The notes beneath the pieces were generated by a model. The model saw only the letters and a list, made by a program, of their open reading frames with translations. It did no database searches and had not been told where the DNA came from. Below, piece after piece: positions 20,027 to 30,569 of a DNA stretch of 64,000 nucleotides. Made by a program: the position numbers and the translations under genes. The stretch covers positions 180,866-244,865 of the forward strand of contig CAMDGF010000001.1 in the NCBI GenBank assembly GCA_945897555.1. The letters run 5' to 3'. Numbering within the stretch: the first letter of the stretch is position 1; each line of letters opens with the position of its first letter. The stretch is from Klebsiella pneumoniae. Lineage in GTDB: Bacteria > Pseudomonadota > Gammaproteobacteria > Burkholderiales > UBA3065.

Positions 20027-20773
20027 ATGTTCCCCAGCCACGAAGGCAAGCCAGTCCCCAGCGTCACCTTTCGCATCCGCAAGGACCACGACTGGGCCAG
20101 CGTCAGCAGCGATGAGATCTTCAAGGGCCGCACGGTCGTCGTCTTCTCGCTGCCCGGTGCGTTCACTCCGACCTGCTCGTCCACCCATCTGCCGCGATTC
20201 AACGAACTGGCCGATACGTTCTTCGCCAACGGCGTGGACGGGATCGTCTGCATCTCGGTCAATGATCCGTTCGTCATGGCCGAGTGGGGCGCTGATCAGG
20301 AGGCGGACAAGATCACCCTGATACCCGATGGCAACGGCGAATTCACCGAGGGCATGGGCCTGCTGGTCGACAAGAGCGACCTTGGCTTTGGCAAGCGCTC
20401 GTGGCGCTACTCCATGCTGGTCAAGGACGGCGTGGTGGTGAAGCAGTTCATCGAGCCGGACAAGGCCGGTGACCCGTTCGAGGTCTCGGACGCCGACACT
20501 ATGCTCGACTTCATCAACCCCAAGGCGAAGAAGCCCGATCAGGTCGCACTGCTCACCCGCGAGGGCTGCCAGTTCTGCGCCAAGGCCAAAGCATTGCTGA
20601 AGGATCTCGGCATCGCCTACAACGAGATCCCGCTGAGCAACACCCACCGCAGCCAGGTCGTGCGCGCCATCACGGGCGAGGGCACGGTGCCGCAGGTGTT
20701 CATCAATGGCCAGCGTATTGGTGGCTGGGAAGCGCTTGAAGCGTGGGCCGGTCGCAGCGCCAAGGCAGCCTAA
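20027..20773 (+). CDS. peroxiredoxin-5/glutaredoxin fusion (hybrid Prx5 peroxidase)
   Basis: This 248-residue protein has two domains. Residues about 1-165 are a Prx5-type peroxiredoxin with the peroxidatic cysteine in PGAFTPTCSSTHLP. Residues about 170-240 are a glutaredoxin with the redox centre CQFC and the GTVPQVFINGQRIGG glutathione site. Such hybrids reduce hydrogen peroxide and alkyl peroxides using reduced glutathione (or glutathione amide in some purple bacteria), with the Grx domain recycling the Prx cysteine. It is followed 57 bases later by a flavin disulfide reductase gene and preceded by an OxyR-like operator, so a peroxide-induced peroxidase/reductase operon is likely. The ribosome site AAGGAG is good. 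Confidence 0.93.
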   Translation: MFPSHEGKPVPSVTFRIRKDHDWASVSSDEIFKGRTVVVFSLPGAFTPTCSSTHLPRFNELADTFFANGVDGIVCISVNDPFVMAEWGADQEADKITLIPDGNGEFTEGMGLLVDKSDLGFGKRSWRYSMLVKDGVVVKQFIEPDKAGDPFEVSDADTMLDFINPKAKKPDQVALLTREGCQFCAKAKALLKDLGIAYNEIPLSNTHRSQVVRAITGEGTVPQVFINGQRIGGWEALEAWAGRSAKAA

Positions 20774-20830
20774 GGGAGCGCCGGGCCCGGGGCTACCCGG
20801 GCCACCCCCGACTTGAACCCGGAGAGGATC

Positions 20831-22288
20831 ATGCAACACCACACCGTCGATGTCGCCGTGATCGGCGCCGGCACCGCCGGGCTTGCCGCCTACCGCGCCG
20901 CCACAGCTGCCGGCAAGCGCGCCCTCATCATCGAGGGCGGCCCCTTTGGCACCACCTGCGCCCGCGTCGGTTGCATGCCGAGCAAGCTGCTCATCGCCGC
21001 TGCCGAGGCCGCACATGGCATCGACCGGTGGCCAGCCTTCGGTCTGCGACTCGAGGGCGAGTTGCGCATCGATGGCCGTGCAGTGATGGCGCGCGTGCGG
21101 CGCGAGCGTGACCGCTTCGTCGGCTTCGTGCTCGAGGGTGTCGAAAACATCCCGGTGGCGAACAAGCTCATCGGCTACGCCCGTTTCGTCGGCTCGCATG
21201 CACTTGAGGTGGCCGACGCAGGCAGCACGGCTCGCCATCGGATCGAGTTCGGCAGCGCAGTGATCGCCACCGGCTCCTCACCCGACGTGCCTGTGCCGTT
21301 GCGGGCCGCAGGTGACCGTCTGGTCGTCAATGATGATCTCTTCGACTGGCAGGACCTTCCCGCATCGGTCGCCGTGTTCGGTCCCGGCGTCATCGGCCTC
21401 GAGCTGGGTCAATCCTTGCATCGGCTCGGTGTCCGCGTGGAGGTGTTCGGTCGCGGGGGGCGGGTCGGCCCCTTCGCCGATCCAGCCCTGCAAAGTTACG
21501 CGCAGCGTGCCATGGCCGCCGAGTTCCGTCTCCATGCCGACGCCCAGGGTGTCGAGATAGCCTGCACCGCTGATGGCGTGATGGTGAGCCATGGGCTGGA
21601 TGGCGAGCGCCGCTCCAGCTGCTTCGACCGTGTCCTGGCGGCGACAGGGCGTTCACCCAATGTTCGTGGGCTCGGCCTTGAGCACACCGGGATCGGATTG
21701 GATGCGCGCGGCATCCCCTTGTTCGACCGCCACACGCTGCAGTGCGGCGACTCGCACATCTTCATCGCCGGTGACGCCAATGCCGACCTGCCCTTGTTGC
21801 ACGAAGCCGCTGACGAGGGGCGTATCGCCGGTGACAACGCCGCGCGGTGGCCTGCTGTGACGCCGGGCCAGCGGCGCACGCCGCTGGCCGTGGTGTTCTC
21901 CGACCCGCAGATGGCGGTGGTGGGTACGCCTTACACCAGCCTCGATCCAGCGCGTACCGTCACCGGGGCGGTGAGCTTCGAGGACCAGGGGCGCGCGCGC
22001 GTGATGCTGCGCAATAAGGGCCTGCTGCACGTCTATGTCGATGCGGAAAGCGGCCTGTTGCGCGGTGCCGAGATGATCGGCCCGGACGCAGAGCACATGG
22101 CGCACCTCTTGGCTTGGGTGATCCAACTCGAGCAGACGGTCGACAACGTACTCGCGCTGCCGTTCTACCACCCGGTGGTGGAGGAGGGCTTGCGCACCGC
22201 TCTGCGCAACGCCCAGGCCGAGCGCGACCGGAGACAGGCGGCTCCGGCCTCGCTCGGGCGTGGGCGGGCGACGGCGCGGCCCGGCTAG
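20831..22288 (+). CDS. pyridine nucleotide-disulfide oxidoreductase (dihydrolipoyl dehydrogenase/glutathione reductase-like)
   Basis: This 485-residue FAD enzyme has the FAD site VIGAGTAGLAA, the redox disulfide CARVGCMPSK, a second Rossmann site (FGPGVIGLELGQ), the GDAN FAD-ribose motif, and the C-terminal HPVVEEGL with the His-Glu pair that activates the thiols. Overall it resembles dihydrolipoyl dehydrogenases. After the second nucleotide fold, however, it reads VEVFGRGGRVGP. This has arginines where glutathione reductase binds the NADPH 2'-phosphate and lacks the acidic residue expected for NADH. With the Prx-Grx fusion upstream, I infer an NADPH-dependent reductase feeding that peroxidase via glutathione or a related thiol. 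ATG 20831 has GGAGAGG upstream. The stop overlaps a convergent gene by four bases. Confidence 0.8.
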   Translation: MQHHTVDVAVIGAGTAGLAAYRAATAAGKRALIIEGGPFGTTCARVGCMPSKLLIAAAEAAHGIDRWPAFGLRLEGELRIDGRAVMARVRRERDRFVGFVLEGVENIPVANKLIGYARFVGSHALEVADAGSTARHRIEFGSAVIATGSSPDVPVPLRAAGDRLVVNDDLFDWQDLPASVAVFGPGVIGLELGQSLHRLGVRVEVFGRGGRVGPFADPALQSYAQRAMAAEFRLHADAQGVEIACTADGVMVSHGLDGERRSSCFDRVLAATGRSPNVRGLGLEHTGIGLDARGIPLFDRHTLQCGDSHIFIAGDANADLPLLHEAADEGRIAGDNAARWPAVTPGQRRTPLAVVFSDPQMAVVGTPYTSLDPARTVTGAVSFEDQGRARVMLRNKGLLHVYVDAESGLLRGAEMIGPDAEHMAHLLAWVIQLEQTVDNVLALPFYHPVVEEGLRTALRNAQAERDRRQAAPASLGRGRATARPG

Positions 22289-23220
22289 GCCTGCTGCTGG
22301 CCGGCTGCCTTGCGGCGGTGCGGATCGGCCGGTGCGGGGCCACCGAGGGGCGCCACCACCACGTCGGCCACATCGGCGCCCAAGGCTTCGCAGGTCTCAT
22401 CAGCGGCGAGCGGAACCAGGCTGTAGATCCGGTCGACAGCCAGATCACGCAGTTGATGGGGCACACCGTGGCCGTGACGGATGTGCCCGGAACCCATGAT
22501 GCCAACCACCTGCCGTGTTGCTGCATGTCGCGCGATCCCGGCCGCCATGGCTCGATCCCAGAGCAGTTGGGCGTCGACGAAGCGTTCGAAATCGCCGGCC
22601 TTGGCTTGATGCCCCTCGGGCATGTGGCCCATGTGGGCCTCGAACACCTCGCGCAGATTGTCGCGGTATTCCGCCACCGGCGCAGCCGGTGTGCCCAGTT
22701 CGGCAGCCAGCGCCGGATCGAGCGCCTGCCAGCCCCCAGCAGACACCTTGCGCACCTCGCTTCGATCGACGTTGAGCGCGTGCAGAGGGATGCGGTGGTC
22801 ACGTACGAAACGGAAGATCGGCATGTAGAGCTCTGGTTCGAAGCCCCATGTCTTTTGCCACTCGGTCTGTTCGAGAAAGGCGGTTTCGTCCAGCTCGCCG
22901 CGGCTCCAGGCATCGAGTACTGGTTGCAGCCGGCGCGGGAACATCTCCACGCCCACGCTCAAGCCCGGTGCAGCGCGATACAGGGCAGAGAGCGTCTCCA
23001 ATTGCCAGCGATGGTGGGCGGCGTCGTCGTGGTTCTCGCCGAGCAAGATGACCTGCGCGCGCAGCGCTCGCTCGATCACTGTGGTGCGTGGCAGCACCTC
23101 GCCGCCGGGGACCTGCCAATGACCGGGAACGACACAAGCCGACGGGAGCGGCGCAGCCATGGCAGCGTGGGCGGTGCCGAGCAAGAGGGCCGCCAGAAGA
23201 CCGAAAGAGAATGAGTTCAT
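22285..23220 (-). CDS. ChaN-family (DUF399) heme-binding-type secreted protein
   Basis: This 311-residue protein has an N-terminal signal peptide (MNSFSFGLLAALLLGTAHA, cut near AMAA). The body matches the ChaN-like family: VILLGENHDDAAHHRWQLETL near the start, VGVEMFPRRLQPVLD, LHALNVDRSEVRKV and a C-terminal GIMGSGHIRHGHGVPHQL. ChaN of Campylobacter binds heme at a dimer interface. No lipobox cysteine is evident, so it may be periplasmic rather than a lipoprotein. ATG 23220 is chosen over the track start (24048), which runs antisense through oxyR. It is divergent from oxyR and converges with the disulfide reductase. Confidence 0.8.
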   Translation of the reverse strand: MNSFSFGLLAALLLGTAHAAMAAPLPSACVVPGHWQVPGGEVLPRTTVIERALRAQVILLGENHDDAAHHRWQLETLSALYRAAPGLSVGVEMFPRRLQPVLDAWSRGELDETAFLEQTEWQKTWGFEPELYMPIFRFVRDHRIPLHALNVDRSEVRKVSAGGWQALDPALAAELGTPAAPVAEYRDNLREVFEAHMGHMPEGHQAKAGDFERFVDAQLLWDRAMAAGIARHAATRQVVGIMGSGHIRHGHGVPHQLRDLAVDRIYSLVPLAADETCEALGADVADVVVAPLGGPAPADPHRRKAAGQQQA

Positions 23221-23356
23221 GGGTGTTGGATGTCCGGTAACGGCAGAGTTCCGCGCCGCGCATCCCACTGTGCGCGAATGTCGTGCGGGTGTCATCCACC
23301 TTGGCACTCCGGCGCCTGGTGTCGACGCATTCGCTACGGGTCTTGCTGGGCTTCTG

Positions 23357-23371
23357 ATAGATTGGATGTAT
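23357..23371 (+). promoter_or_regulatory. possible OxyR autoregulatory site
   Basis: GATAG-N7-GTATC sits 21 bases before the oxyR start, in the interval divergent to the ChaN-like gene. It is close to the ATAG-N7-CTAT half of the OxyR operator with one mismatch, and OxyR commonly represses its own gene from such a site. Confidence 0.35.
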
Positions 23372-23391
23372 CGACCACAGCCGATGCCAGC

Positions 23392-24303
23392 ATGACTCTC
23401 AGCGAACTCCGCTATATCGTCGCCGTAGCCCGCGAGCGTCACTTTCGCCGTGCCGCCGAGCGCTGTTTTGTGAGCCAGCCGGCGCTTTCGGCGGCCGTGG
23501 CCAAGCTCGAAGACGAGCTCGGCATCAAGCTGTTTGAGCGCAGCAAGAGCGAGGTCAGCGTCACGCCGGTGGGTGCGCTGGTGGTCGAGCAGGCGCAGCG
23601 CGTGCTCGACGAGGCCGAGCGCATCCGCGAGATCGCTGGCAGTGGCCGCGACCCACTGGTCGGCGCGCTCAAGCTCGGTGCCATCTTCACCGTGGGCCCC
23701 TATCTGTTCCCCTCGCTCATCCCGGCGGTCAAGGCCGCGGCGCCGCAGATGCCCTTGCAGGTCGAGGAGAACCTCACCAGTAATCTGACGAATCTGCTGC
23801 GCGAGGGCAACCTCGATGCCATCCTCGTCGCCGAGCCCTTCGATGTGCCGGGCATCGCCACCGAGCCGCTCTACGAGGAGGACTTTGTGGGCGTGGTCGC
23901 GGCCGAGCATCCGCTCGCGACCCAAAGTCGCATCTGTCCCGAGCAGCTGGCGAACGAGCGCATCCTGCGGCTCGGCGAGGGTCACTGCTTCTCCAGTCAG
24001 GTCTCCCTGCTCTGCCCCGAGCTCGAGCCCAACTCGGAGGTGCAGCACGGCAACTCCTTGGAGACGCTGCGTAATATGGTGGCTTCGGGCCTCGGCGTCA
24101 CGCTGCTGCCGGCCAGCGCGGCCTGCGGCGGCTACATCAACCCTATGGTGCGCTGCATCCCTTTTGAGGCGCCGGCGCCGTCGCGCCGCATCGTGCTGGC
24201 CTGGCGCAAGCGCGGCGTGCGCGAGCAGGCCATTGCCACCGTCGCCGCTGCGGTGCGCTCGATCGCTGCGCCGTGGATGCGGGTGCTGGGCACGTCCGTA
24301 TAA
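23392..24303 (+). CDS. oxyR: hydrogen peroxide-sensing LysR-type regulator OxyR
   Basis: This 303-residue LysR-type regulator has an N-terminal winged helix-turn-helix ([29 protein letters not shown]). In the effector domain, [13 protein letters not shown] has two cysteines nine residues apart, exactly the spacing of the redox pair C199/C208 of E. coli OxyR, embedded in the typical GHC context. Oxidation to the disulfide would convert it to an activator of peroxide defence. ATG 23392 begins the conserved [18 protein letters not shown]. Likely targets in the window are the Prx-Grx fusion operon and oxyR itself. Confidence 0.93.
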   Translation: MTLSELRYIVAVARERHFRRAAERCFVSQPALSAAVAKLEDELGIKLFERSKSEVSVTPVGALVVEQAQRVLDEAERIREIAGSGRDPLVGALKLGAIFTVGPYLFPSLIPAVKAAAPQMPLQVEENLTSNLTNLLREGNLDAILVAEPFDVPGIATEPLYEEDFVGVVAAEHPLATQSRICPEQLANERILRLGEGHCFSSQVSLLCPELEPNSEVQHGNSLETLRNMVASGLGVTLLPASAACGGYINPMVRCIPFEAPAPSRRIVLAWRKRGVREQAIATVAAAVRSIAAPWMRVLGTSV

Positions 24304-24361
24304 TCCGCGCTCCCGCCATCACGCCAAACCGAGCGCCGGCGTGCAACAGAGCCCAGCCCAC

Positions 24362-25933
<1,572 letters not shown>

Positions 25934-26001
25934 CGGCTCGCCGGGTGACTCCGGCTGTTGTCCTGCCCGAGGGCGCTCCCCCGATCCCGAACAGCTCGGG
26001 G

Positions 26002-27120
26002 TCAGAACAGTTCGATGCGGTCGCCGTGCAGCACGCCGATGTCGTTCTTGCCAGTCAGTGCGGCACTGTGATCGACGTGTTGGTGGACCATCACGTATTC
26101 CTTCTGCAGGCGTGCCAGACGGGTCGCGAACGAATCGCGCTCGCCGGGCTCCGGTGCGCCACCGTCGATCAGCTGCGTGCGCCAGGCTTCGATGTGAGCG
26201 CACAGCTCGTCGAGCCCCTTGCCGATGGTCTCGAGCTGCTGTCGCGTGATGTCCTGGAACTGCATCTCGCCCAGCGCTTCGGAGATCTCCATCGACATGA
26301 TCTCGTTGCGGCTGTGCAGTGAGGCCTCCAGCACCGTGAGAAAGCCGATCACCTCGTGCAGTTCACGGCTCAGGTCGTCCATATTGCTCACGGTCTCTTC
26401 GACGTTGAGCATGTTCTTGAGCTGCCCGAGATCGTCGGCCATGTGCTTGATGTCATGCTCGACCTGACGGCTGAAGCCGGCGATGCCATCCTCCACGCGC
26501 TTCGCGGCGTGCTCGGTCTCCTGCGCCAGTTTGCGCACCTCGTCGGCCACCACCGCAAAGCCGCGCCCGGCCTCGCCGGCGCGCGCTGCTTCGATGGCTG
26601 CGTTGAGTGCGAGCAGGTTGGTCTGTTTGGCGATATTGCTGATCATCTGGATCAAGGGCGCAAGTTCGCGCACCCCCTTGAGGAAGTTGTCGATCCGTGT
26701 CTTTTCGCGCTCGGCGCTCTCGGTGGCCGTGGTCTGATAGCGCCACAGGTTCTCGAGCGTCTGTCGGCTCTTGGCAATGTGTGCCTCGGCGCGGCCAGAG
26801 AATGCTTGCGATTTGAGATGCGTCTCCTCGACCTGCCCGGCGAGCTCGCGGTTGCAGCGGTAGAGCGAATTGAGCCGCTCCATCAGGCTGATGGATGCCT
26901 GCTCGGTGCTGCGACTGATGGTGCTGATGTGCCGGCGCAACACCGCGTCGAACAGTCCGAACTCGGCCATGTCGCCGGCGAGCAGGGTGCCCATGTCGGG
27001 CGTGGGCGGCGGCGCCTCTGTGGCCTCGATGCGGCGCACATGGCGCGTACCCAACCACCAACCGGCGCCAAGCCCGACCAGCAGTACGGCCGGCAGTAGT
27101 ATCCAGAATGCAGTCGTCAT
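26002..27120 (-). CDS. one-TM chemoreceptor with C-terminal CheZ-like D-x3-Q motif
   Basis: This 372-residue protein has one N-terminal membrane segment (about 6-24) and no periplasmic sensor domain. A short MCP signalling hairpin follows with its tip at about 163-200 ([20 protein letters not shown]). After it come further helices ending in [20 protein letters not shown] (about 281-300). This resembles the active-site helix of the CheY-P phosphatase CheZ (QDLTGQ), with Asp290 and Gln294 at the same four-residue spacing as the CheZ catalytic pair. The extreme C-terminus (GDRIELF) is acidic-hydrophobic and ends in Phe, like the CheY-binding tail of CheZ. It is the last gene of the operon and overlaps the cheY stop (TGATG). 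A receptor that also dephosphorylates CheY is inference. Confidence 0.75.
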   Translation of the reverse strand: MTTAFWILLPAVLLVGLGAGWWLGTRHVRRIEATEAPPPTPDMGTLLAGDMAEFGLFDAVLRRHISTISRSTEQASISLMERLNSLYRCNRELAGQVEETHLKSQAFSGRAEAHIAKSRQTLENLWRYQTTATESAEREKTRIDNFLKGVRELAPLIQMISNIAKQTNLLALNAAIEAARAGEAGRGFAVVADEVRKLAQETEHAAKRVEDGIAGFSRQVEHDIKHMADDLGQLKNMLNVEETVSNMDDLSRELHEVIGFLTVLEASLHSRNEIMSMEISEALGEMQFQDITRQQLETIGKGLDELCAHIEAWRTQLIDGGAPEPGERDSFATRLARLQKEYVMVHQHVDHSAALTGKNDIGVLHGDRIELF

Positions 27121-27485
27121 CACGCTCCCGGGACCACCTGTTTGATGACTTTGATCAGATCGGGCCCGCCCACTGGCTTGACCAGCCAACCTGTGGCGCC
27201 GCTCTGTTTGGCCTCGTCGCGCTTGGATTGCTGGGATTCGGTGGTGAGTGCGAGGATGGGGGTGAAGCGCAGCACGGTGCGCGCCTTCTTGATGAACTCG
27301 ATGCCGCCCATGTTCGGCATATTGATGTCGGTGATGATGAGGTCGGGCTTAAGCCCGCTTTGCAACTTGGCCAAGGCGATGGCGCCGTCGCTGGCGGTCT
27401 CGGTCTTGAACCCGGCCATGTCCAGCGTCTGGCGCAGGCTCATGAGCATGGTCGCTGAATCATCGACGAGCAGGATGGTCTTCAT
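27120..27485 (-). CDS. cheY: CheY-like response regulator (second of the cluster)
   Basis: This 121-residue single receiver domain starts [19 protein letters not shown]. The acidic pocket VDDS, phospho-acceptor Asp53 ([11 protein letters not shown]), the Thr pair in LALTTES and the Lys of LVKPVGG are all present. The loop after the phospho-Asp reads NMPNMGG instead of the usual MDG. There is no output domain. The start ATG is six bases after the STAS gene stop, and the end overlaps the following receptor gene, so it should be made together with that CheZ-like receptor. The track ORF extends further upstream without support. Confidence 0.9.
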   Translation of the reverse strand: MKTILLVDDSATMLMSLRQTLDMAGFKTETASDGAIALAKLQSGLKPDLIITDINMPNMGGIEFIKKARTVLRFTPILALTTESQQSKRDEAKQSGATGWLVKPVGGPDLIKVIKQVVPGA

Positions 27486-27490
27486 GGCTT

Positions 27491-27736
27491 TTAGGCCTCT
27501 TCGGCCGTCATCAGGGCTTGCAGGACCTGTCGCAGCCGTTCGTTGGCTGGCAGGGTGGCGATCGGCGGGCGTCGGGCCATCAACACCTGCAGCACGGCGC
27601 TGTGCAGATGTTCGCAGCCGCTGGCGTCGACGGGTGCATCGGGGTGCTGCAGCACCCAAGACAGCAGGCCCTCGGCCTCCTCGACGCTGCACACGCCACT
27701 CAGCACAGCGCGGTCATCACTCAGTTGGATCGGCAT
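27491..27736 (-). CDS. STAS-domain protein of the chemosensory operon
   Basis: This 81-residue protein is a single STAS-type domain. It starts MPIQLSDDRAVLSGVCSVEEAEGLL and has the conserved strand-loop-helix VDASGCEHLHSAVLQVLMA, where a Ser/Thr near the helix start is the regulatory position in anti-anti-sigma-like proteins (here Ser in HLHSAV). Such small STAS proteins usually act by binding a partner. It overlaps the cheA stop (TGATG) and is followed directly by cheY, so it is likely a structural or regulatory partner in the array. The partner is unknown. Confidence 0.7.
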   Translation of the reverse strand: MPIQLSDDRAVLSGVCSVEEAEGLLSWVLQHPDAPVDASGCEHLHSAVLQVLMARRPPIATLPANERLRQVLQALMTAEEA

Positions 27737-30567
27737 CAGAGCAGTTCCTTGAGGTTGAGGACCATCAGCACCGAGCCGTCGCCGAGCAGTGCGGTGCCTG
27801 AATAACCTCCCAGTTCGCCCAACACGCCGTCGAGGGGCTTGAGGATGAGGTCGAGGGTGGCATCGAAGTCGTCGACGATGACGCCGACGTCCTGGTCGCC
27901 GAGGCGGATCACCAGCACCGCCACTTCGCCGTCCTCGTTGGGCACCGGTGGCTCGGGGATGCGCAGCAGGTCGTTGAGGGCGTAGAGCGGCACGATGCGG
28001 CCGCGCAGCACGGTGGTGCGTTGCTGCTTGATCTCGTGGATCGCCTTGGCCGGCACGCGCACCGTCTCCACCACCATGTCCATCTGCACGCCGAACATCT
28101 GTTCGGCGGAGCGGATGATCATGACGTTGGTCACCGCCATCGACAATGGCAATGCGATGCGGATGCGGGTGCCACGGCCGAGCTCACTGGAGAGCTGCAC
28201 GCTGCCATGCGCCTTCTCGATGGCGCTGCGCACCACGTCCATGCCGACGCCGCGGCCGGACAGGTCGCTGATCTGCTCAGCGGTGGAGAAGCCGGCGGCG
28301 AACACCAGCTGCACCGCCTCATGGTCGGTCAGGGTGCTGGCGCGCGCCTCGTCGATCAGGCCCTTCTCGAGGGCCTTGGCCTTGATGCGCGCCGGGTCGA
28401 TGCCACGGCCGTCGTCACTGATCTCGATGATGACGCGGTCGGCCTCCTGGAAGGCGGTGATGCGGATGATGCCGGTCTCGGGCTTGCCCGCGGCGCGGCG
28501 TTCCTCAGGCGGCTCGAGGCCGTGGTCGAGGCTGTTGCGGACGATGTGGATGAGCGGGTCGGCCAGCGACTCGACGATGTTCTTGTCGGCCTCGGCGTCC
28601 TCGCCCTCCATGTACAGCTCGACCTGCTTGCCGAGCTTGCGCGAGATGTCACGGACCAGGCGCGGGAAGCGCTGGAAGATGTTGCCGACCGGCAGCATCC
28701 GCACCTGCATGATGGCGTCCTGCATCTCTTCGGCGATGCGGTTGATGACGCCGTACTGGTTCTTGATCTCGCGTGCGATCTCGCGCGGGTTGGTGCTCAC
28801 TTCGGCGCGCGCGGCCAGGTAGGGCAGGGCGTTCTTGGCCACCACCATCTCGCCGATCAGGTCCATCAGGCGGTCGATCTTCTCCTGCGACACCTTGAGC
28901 ACACGGTTGGCGCTGTGGTCGATCGCGGCTTCTGCCAGCTCGCTGCGGATCGCCTCAAGCCCACCTCCGGCGGCGGCGCTGGCCGCTGCCGGGCGCTCGG
29001 CCACGGTGGCGCTGGTGGTTGCGGCATGGCGCCGACCTGCGGTCGTGGTGGCTGCGGTGGCTGCCGCGATCGTCTTTTGCACCGCAGCCGCCGCAGTCGG
29101 TGTGCGTGGTGGCTGCACGGCCTGTGTGCTTGACGCAGGACCCGCTGCCACCGGCGGGCGCTCGGGCGCCACCGCGGCGGCTGCGTCGGTCGCGTGCCAA
29201 CTGGCGACGGCGTGGCGCAAGCCAGCCACATCGGCCGCGGCACCCAGTGCCTCGAGGGCTGCCGCCGCATCGGCACGGCCCTCATAGCGCCGCATCCCGG
29301 CGAGCGCTGTTGCCGCCGCCAGCAGCACCGCCGCGCTCGGGCTGCCTTCCAGCATGCGTGTGTGTCCAGCGAGGATGCGGTCGACGCAATCGGCCTCGCT
29401 GTCGTTCAGCACGCGACCGCGCACTGCAGCGTGGGCTCGCGTAGGCGACGGCGCCGGAGTCTCGCCAGGGCGTGTGCCGGCCGCCATGCGGTCGAGCACG
29501 CGCGCCAGCGGGTCGCCGCTGTCGGTCTTGAGGCAAGCCGCCAGTGCCTCGTCGATGGGCTCATGGCCGATGCCATGGGCGTTGGCGAGGCCACGCAGCA
29601 CGAAAGCCACCGATCGCCAGACCCCCTCGCTGTTCTCCGGGTTGGTGCGCGCAAGCACTTCATATTGGCAGCGCAGGATGCGCCCAGCCGCGGCTTCTTC
29701 CTCCTCGCTCAGTCCGCGTCCGGCCAGCGTGCCGACCTGCTCAGGATCCGGCTCGCAAACCCCCTCTGGCGGCAAAGCCTCGCCGGAGTTGGACGCCACT
29801 GTGGCCAGTTCGACCTGGTCCGGCACGTAACGAAAGTGCGTCTCAAGCGCTTCGCGAGTGGTCTCGCAGACCCCCTCGAGCAGCAGGTTGCATTCATAGG
29901 GATCGAAGTCGTCGCTGTCAGCCCAAGGTTGCAGCGGTGTCACCGTGAGGCCGATGAGGCCCGGGGCATTGATGGCCGTGAACAACGGGTCATCGCCTTT
30001 GAAGAAGCAGCTGCGCTCCGGTGCGTAGCGGAACCGCATCGAGCCGCCTGCCGGCAGCGATGTCGTCATCCCGCCGGCGACGTCGCCGGACTGCCCGGTG
30101 GGCTCAACGGCGCCGGCGTCGGTCGTCGGGTCTTGCGGCTCGACTGTAGGGTCCGCCGCAGCCGCGGCGACAGCGAGCGGCCCCTCGCGCAGCGCGCGCA
30201 ATGCCACTGCCAGCTCCTTGCCGGCCTCGCACAAGGTGGGGGCGAGGTCCTTGCCGCTTTCGATGCAGTCGAGCATGGCCGAGACGATGTCCATGCACTC
30301 GAGCAGGTGGTCGGCGATCTCGCCATCGAACCCGCGTCGGCCATCACGCACCGCGTCGAGCAGATCCTCGCCGGCGTGCACCAGGTGGGTGAAGGCGGCG
30401 TACTCAGGGAACAACCCGCTGTTGCCCTTGAGCGTGTGCACGCCGCGGAACAGTTCGTCGATGGCCTCGCTATTGGCGGGCTCACGCTCGAGCGTGAGCA
30501 GGCCATTGGCGATCGACTCGAGGAAGTCCCGCGACTCGATGACGAACTGCTCGAGCAGCGGATTCAT
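27736..30567 (-). CDS. cheA: CheA histidine kinase, 943 aa, with extended linker
   Basis: This is the core kinase of the chemosensory array. Domains in order: an HPt domain (about 1-105) with phospho-His44 in RGVHTLKGNSGLF; a P2-like region (about 175-260, FFKGDDPLFTAINAPG and DPYECNLLLEG); a long stretch to about residue 470 that I cannot assign; an Ala/Thr/Pro-rich low-complexity linker (about 470-545); the P3 dimerisation helices (KIDRLMDLIGEMVVAKNAL); the kinase domain with HIVRNSLDHG (N box), DDGRGI (G1) and SGRGVGMDV; and a C-terminal CheW-like P5 domain. Standard CheA is about 650 residues, so this one is 300 longer. It is followed by the STAS gene and preceded by cheY, all on one transcript. 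Confidence 0.95.
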   Translation of the reverse strand: MNPLLEQFVIESRDFLESIANGLLTLEREPANSEAIDELFRGVHTLKGNSGLFPEYAAFTHLVHAGEDLLDAVRDGRRGFDGEIADHLLECMDIVSAMLDCIESGKDLAPTLCEAGKELAVALRALREGPLAVAAAAADPTVEPQDPTTDAGAVEPTGQSGDVAGGMTTSLPAGGSMRFRYAPERSCFFKGDDPLFTAINAPGLIGLTVTPLQPWADSDDFDPYECNLLLEGVCETTREALETHFRYVPDQVELATVASNSGEALPPEGVCEPDPEQVGTLAGRGLSEEEEAAAGRILRCQYEVLARTNPENSEGVWRSVAFVLRGLANAHGIGHEPIDEALAACLKTDSGDPLARVLDRMAAGTRPGETPAPSPTRAHAAVRGRVLNDSEADCVDRILAGHTRMLEGSPSAAVLLAAATALAGMRRYEGRADAAAALEALGAAADVAGLRHAVASWHATDAAAAVAPERPPVAAGPASSTQAVQPPRTPTAAAAVQKTIAAATAATTTAGRRHAATTSATVAERPAAASAAAGGGLEAIRSELAEAAIDHSANRVLKVSQEKIDRLMDLIGEMVVAKNALPYLAARAEVSTNPREIAREIKNQYGVINRIAEEMQDAIMQVRMLPVGNIFQRFPRLVRDISRKLGKQVELYMEGEDAEADKNIVESLADPLIHIVRNSLDHGLEPPEERRAAGKPETGIIRITAFQEADRVIIEISDDGRGIDPARIKAKALEKGLIDEARASTLTDHEAVQLVFAAGFSTAEQISDLSGRGVGMDVVRSAIEKAHGSVQLSSELGRGTRIRIALPLSMAVTNVMIIRSAEQMFGVQMDMVVETVRVPAKAIHEIKQQRTTVLRGRIVPLYALNDLLRIPEPPVPNEDGEVAVLVIRLGDQDVGVIVDDFDATLDLILKPLDGVLGELGGYSGTALLGDGSVLMVLNLKELL

Positions 30568-30569
30568 GA

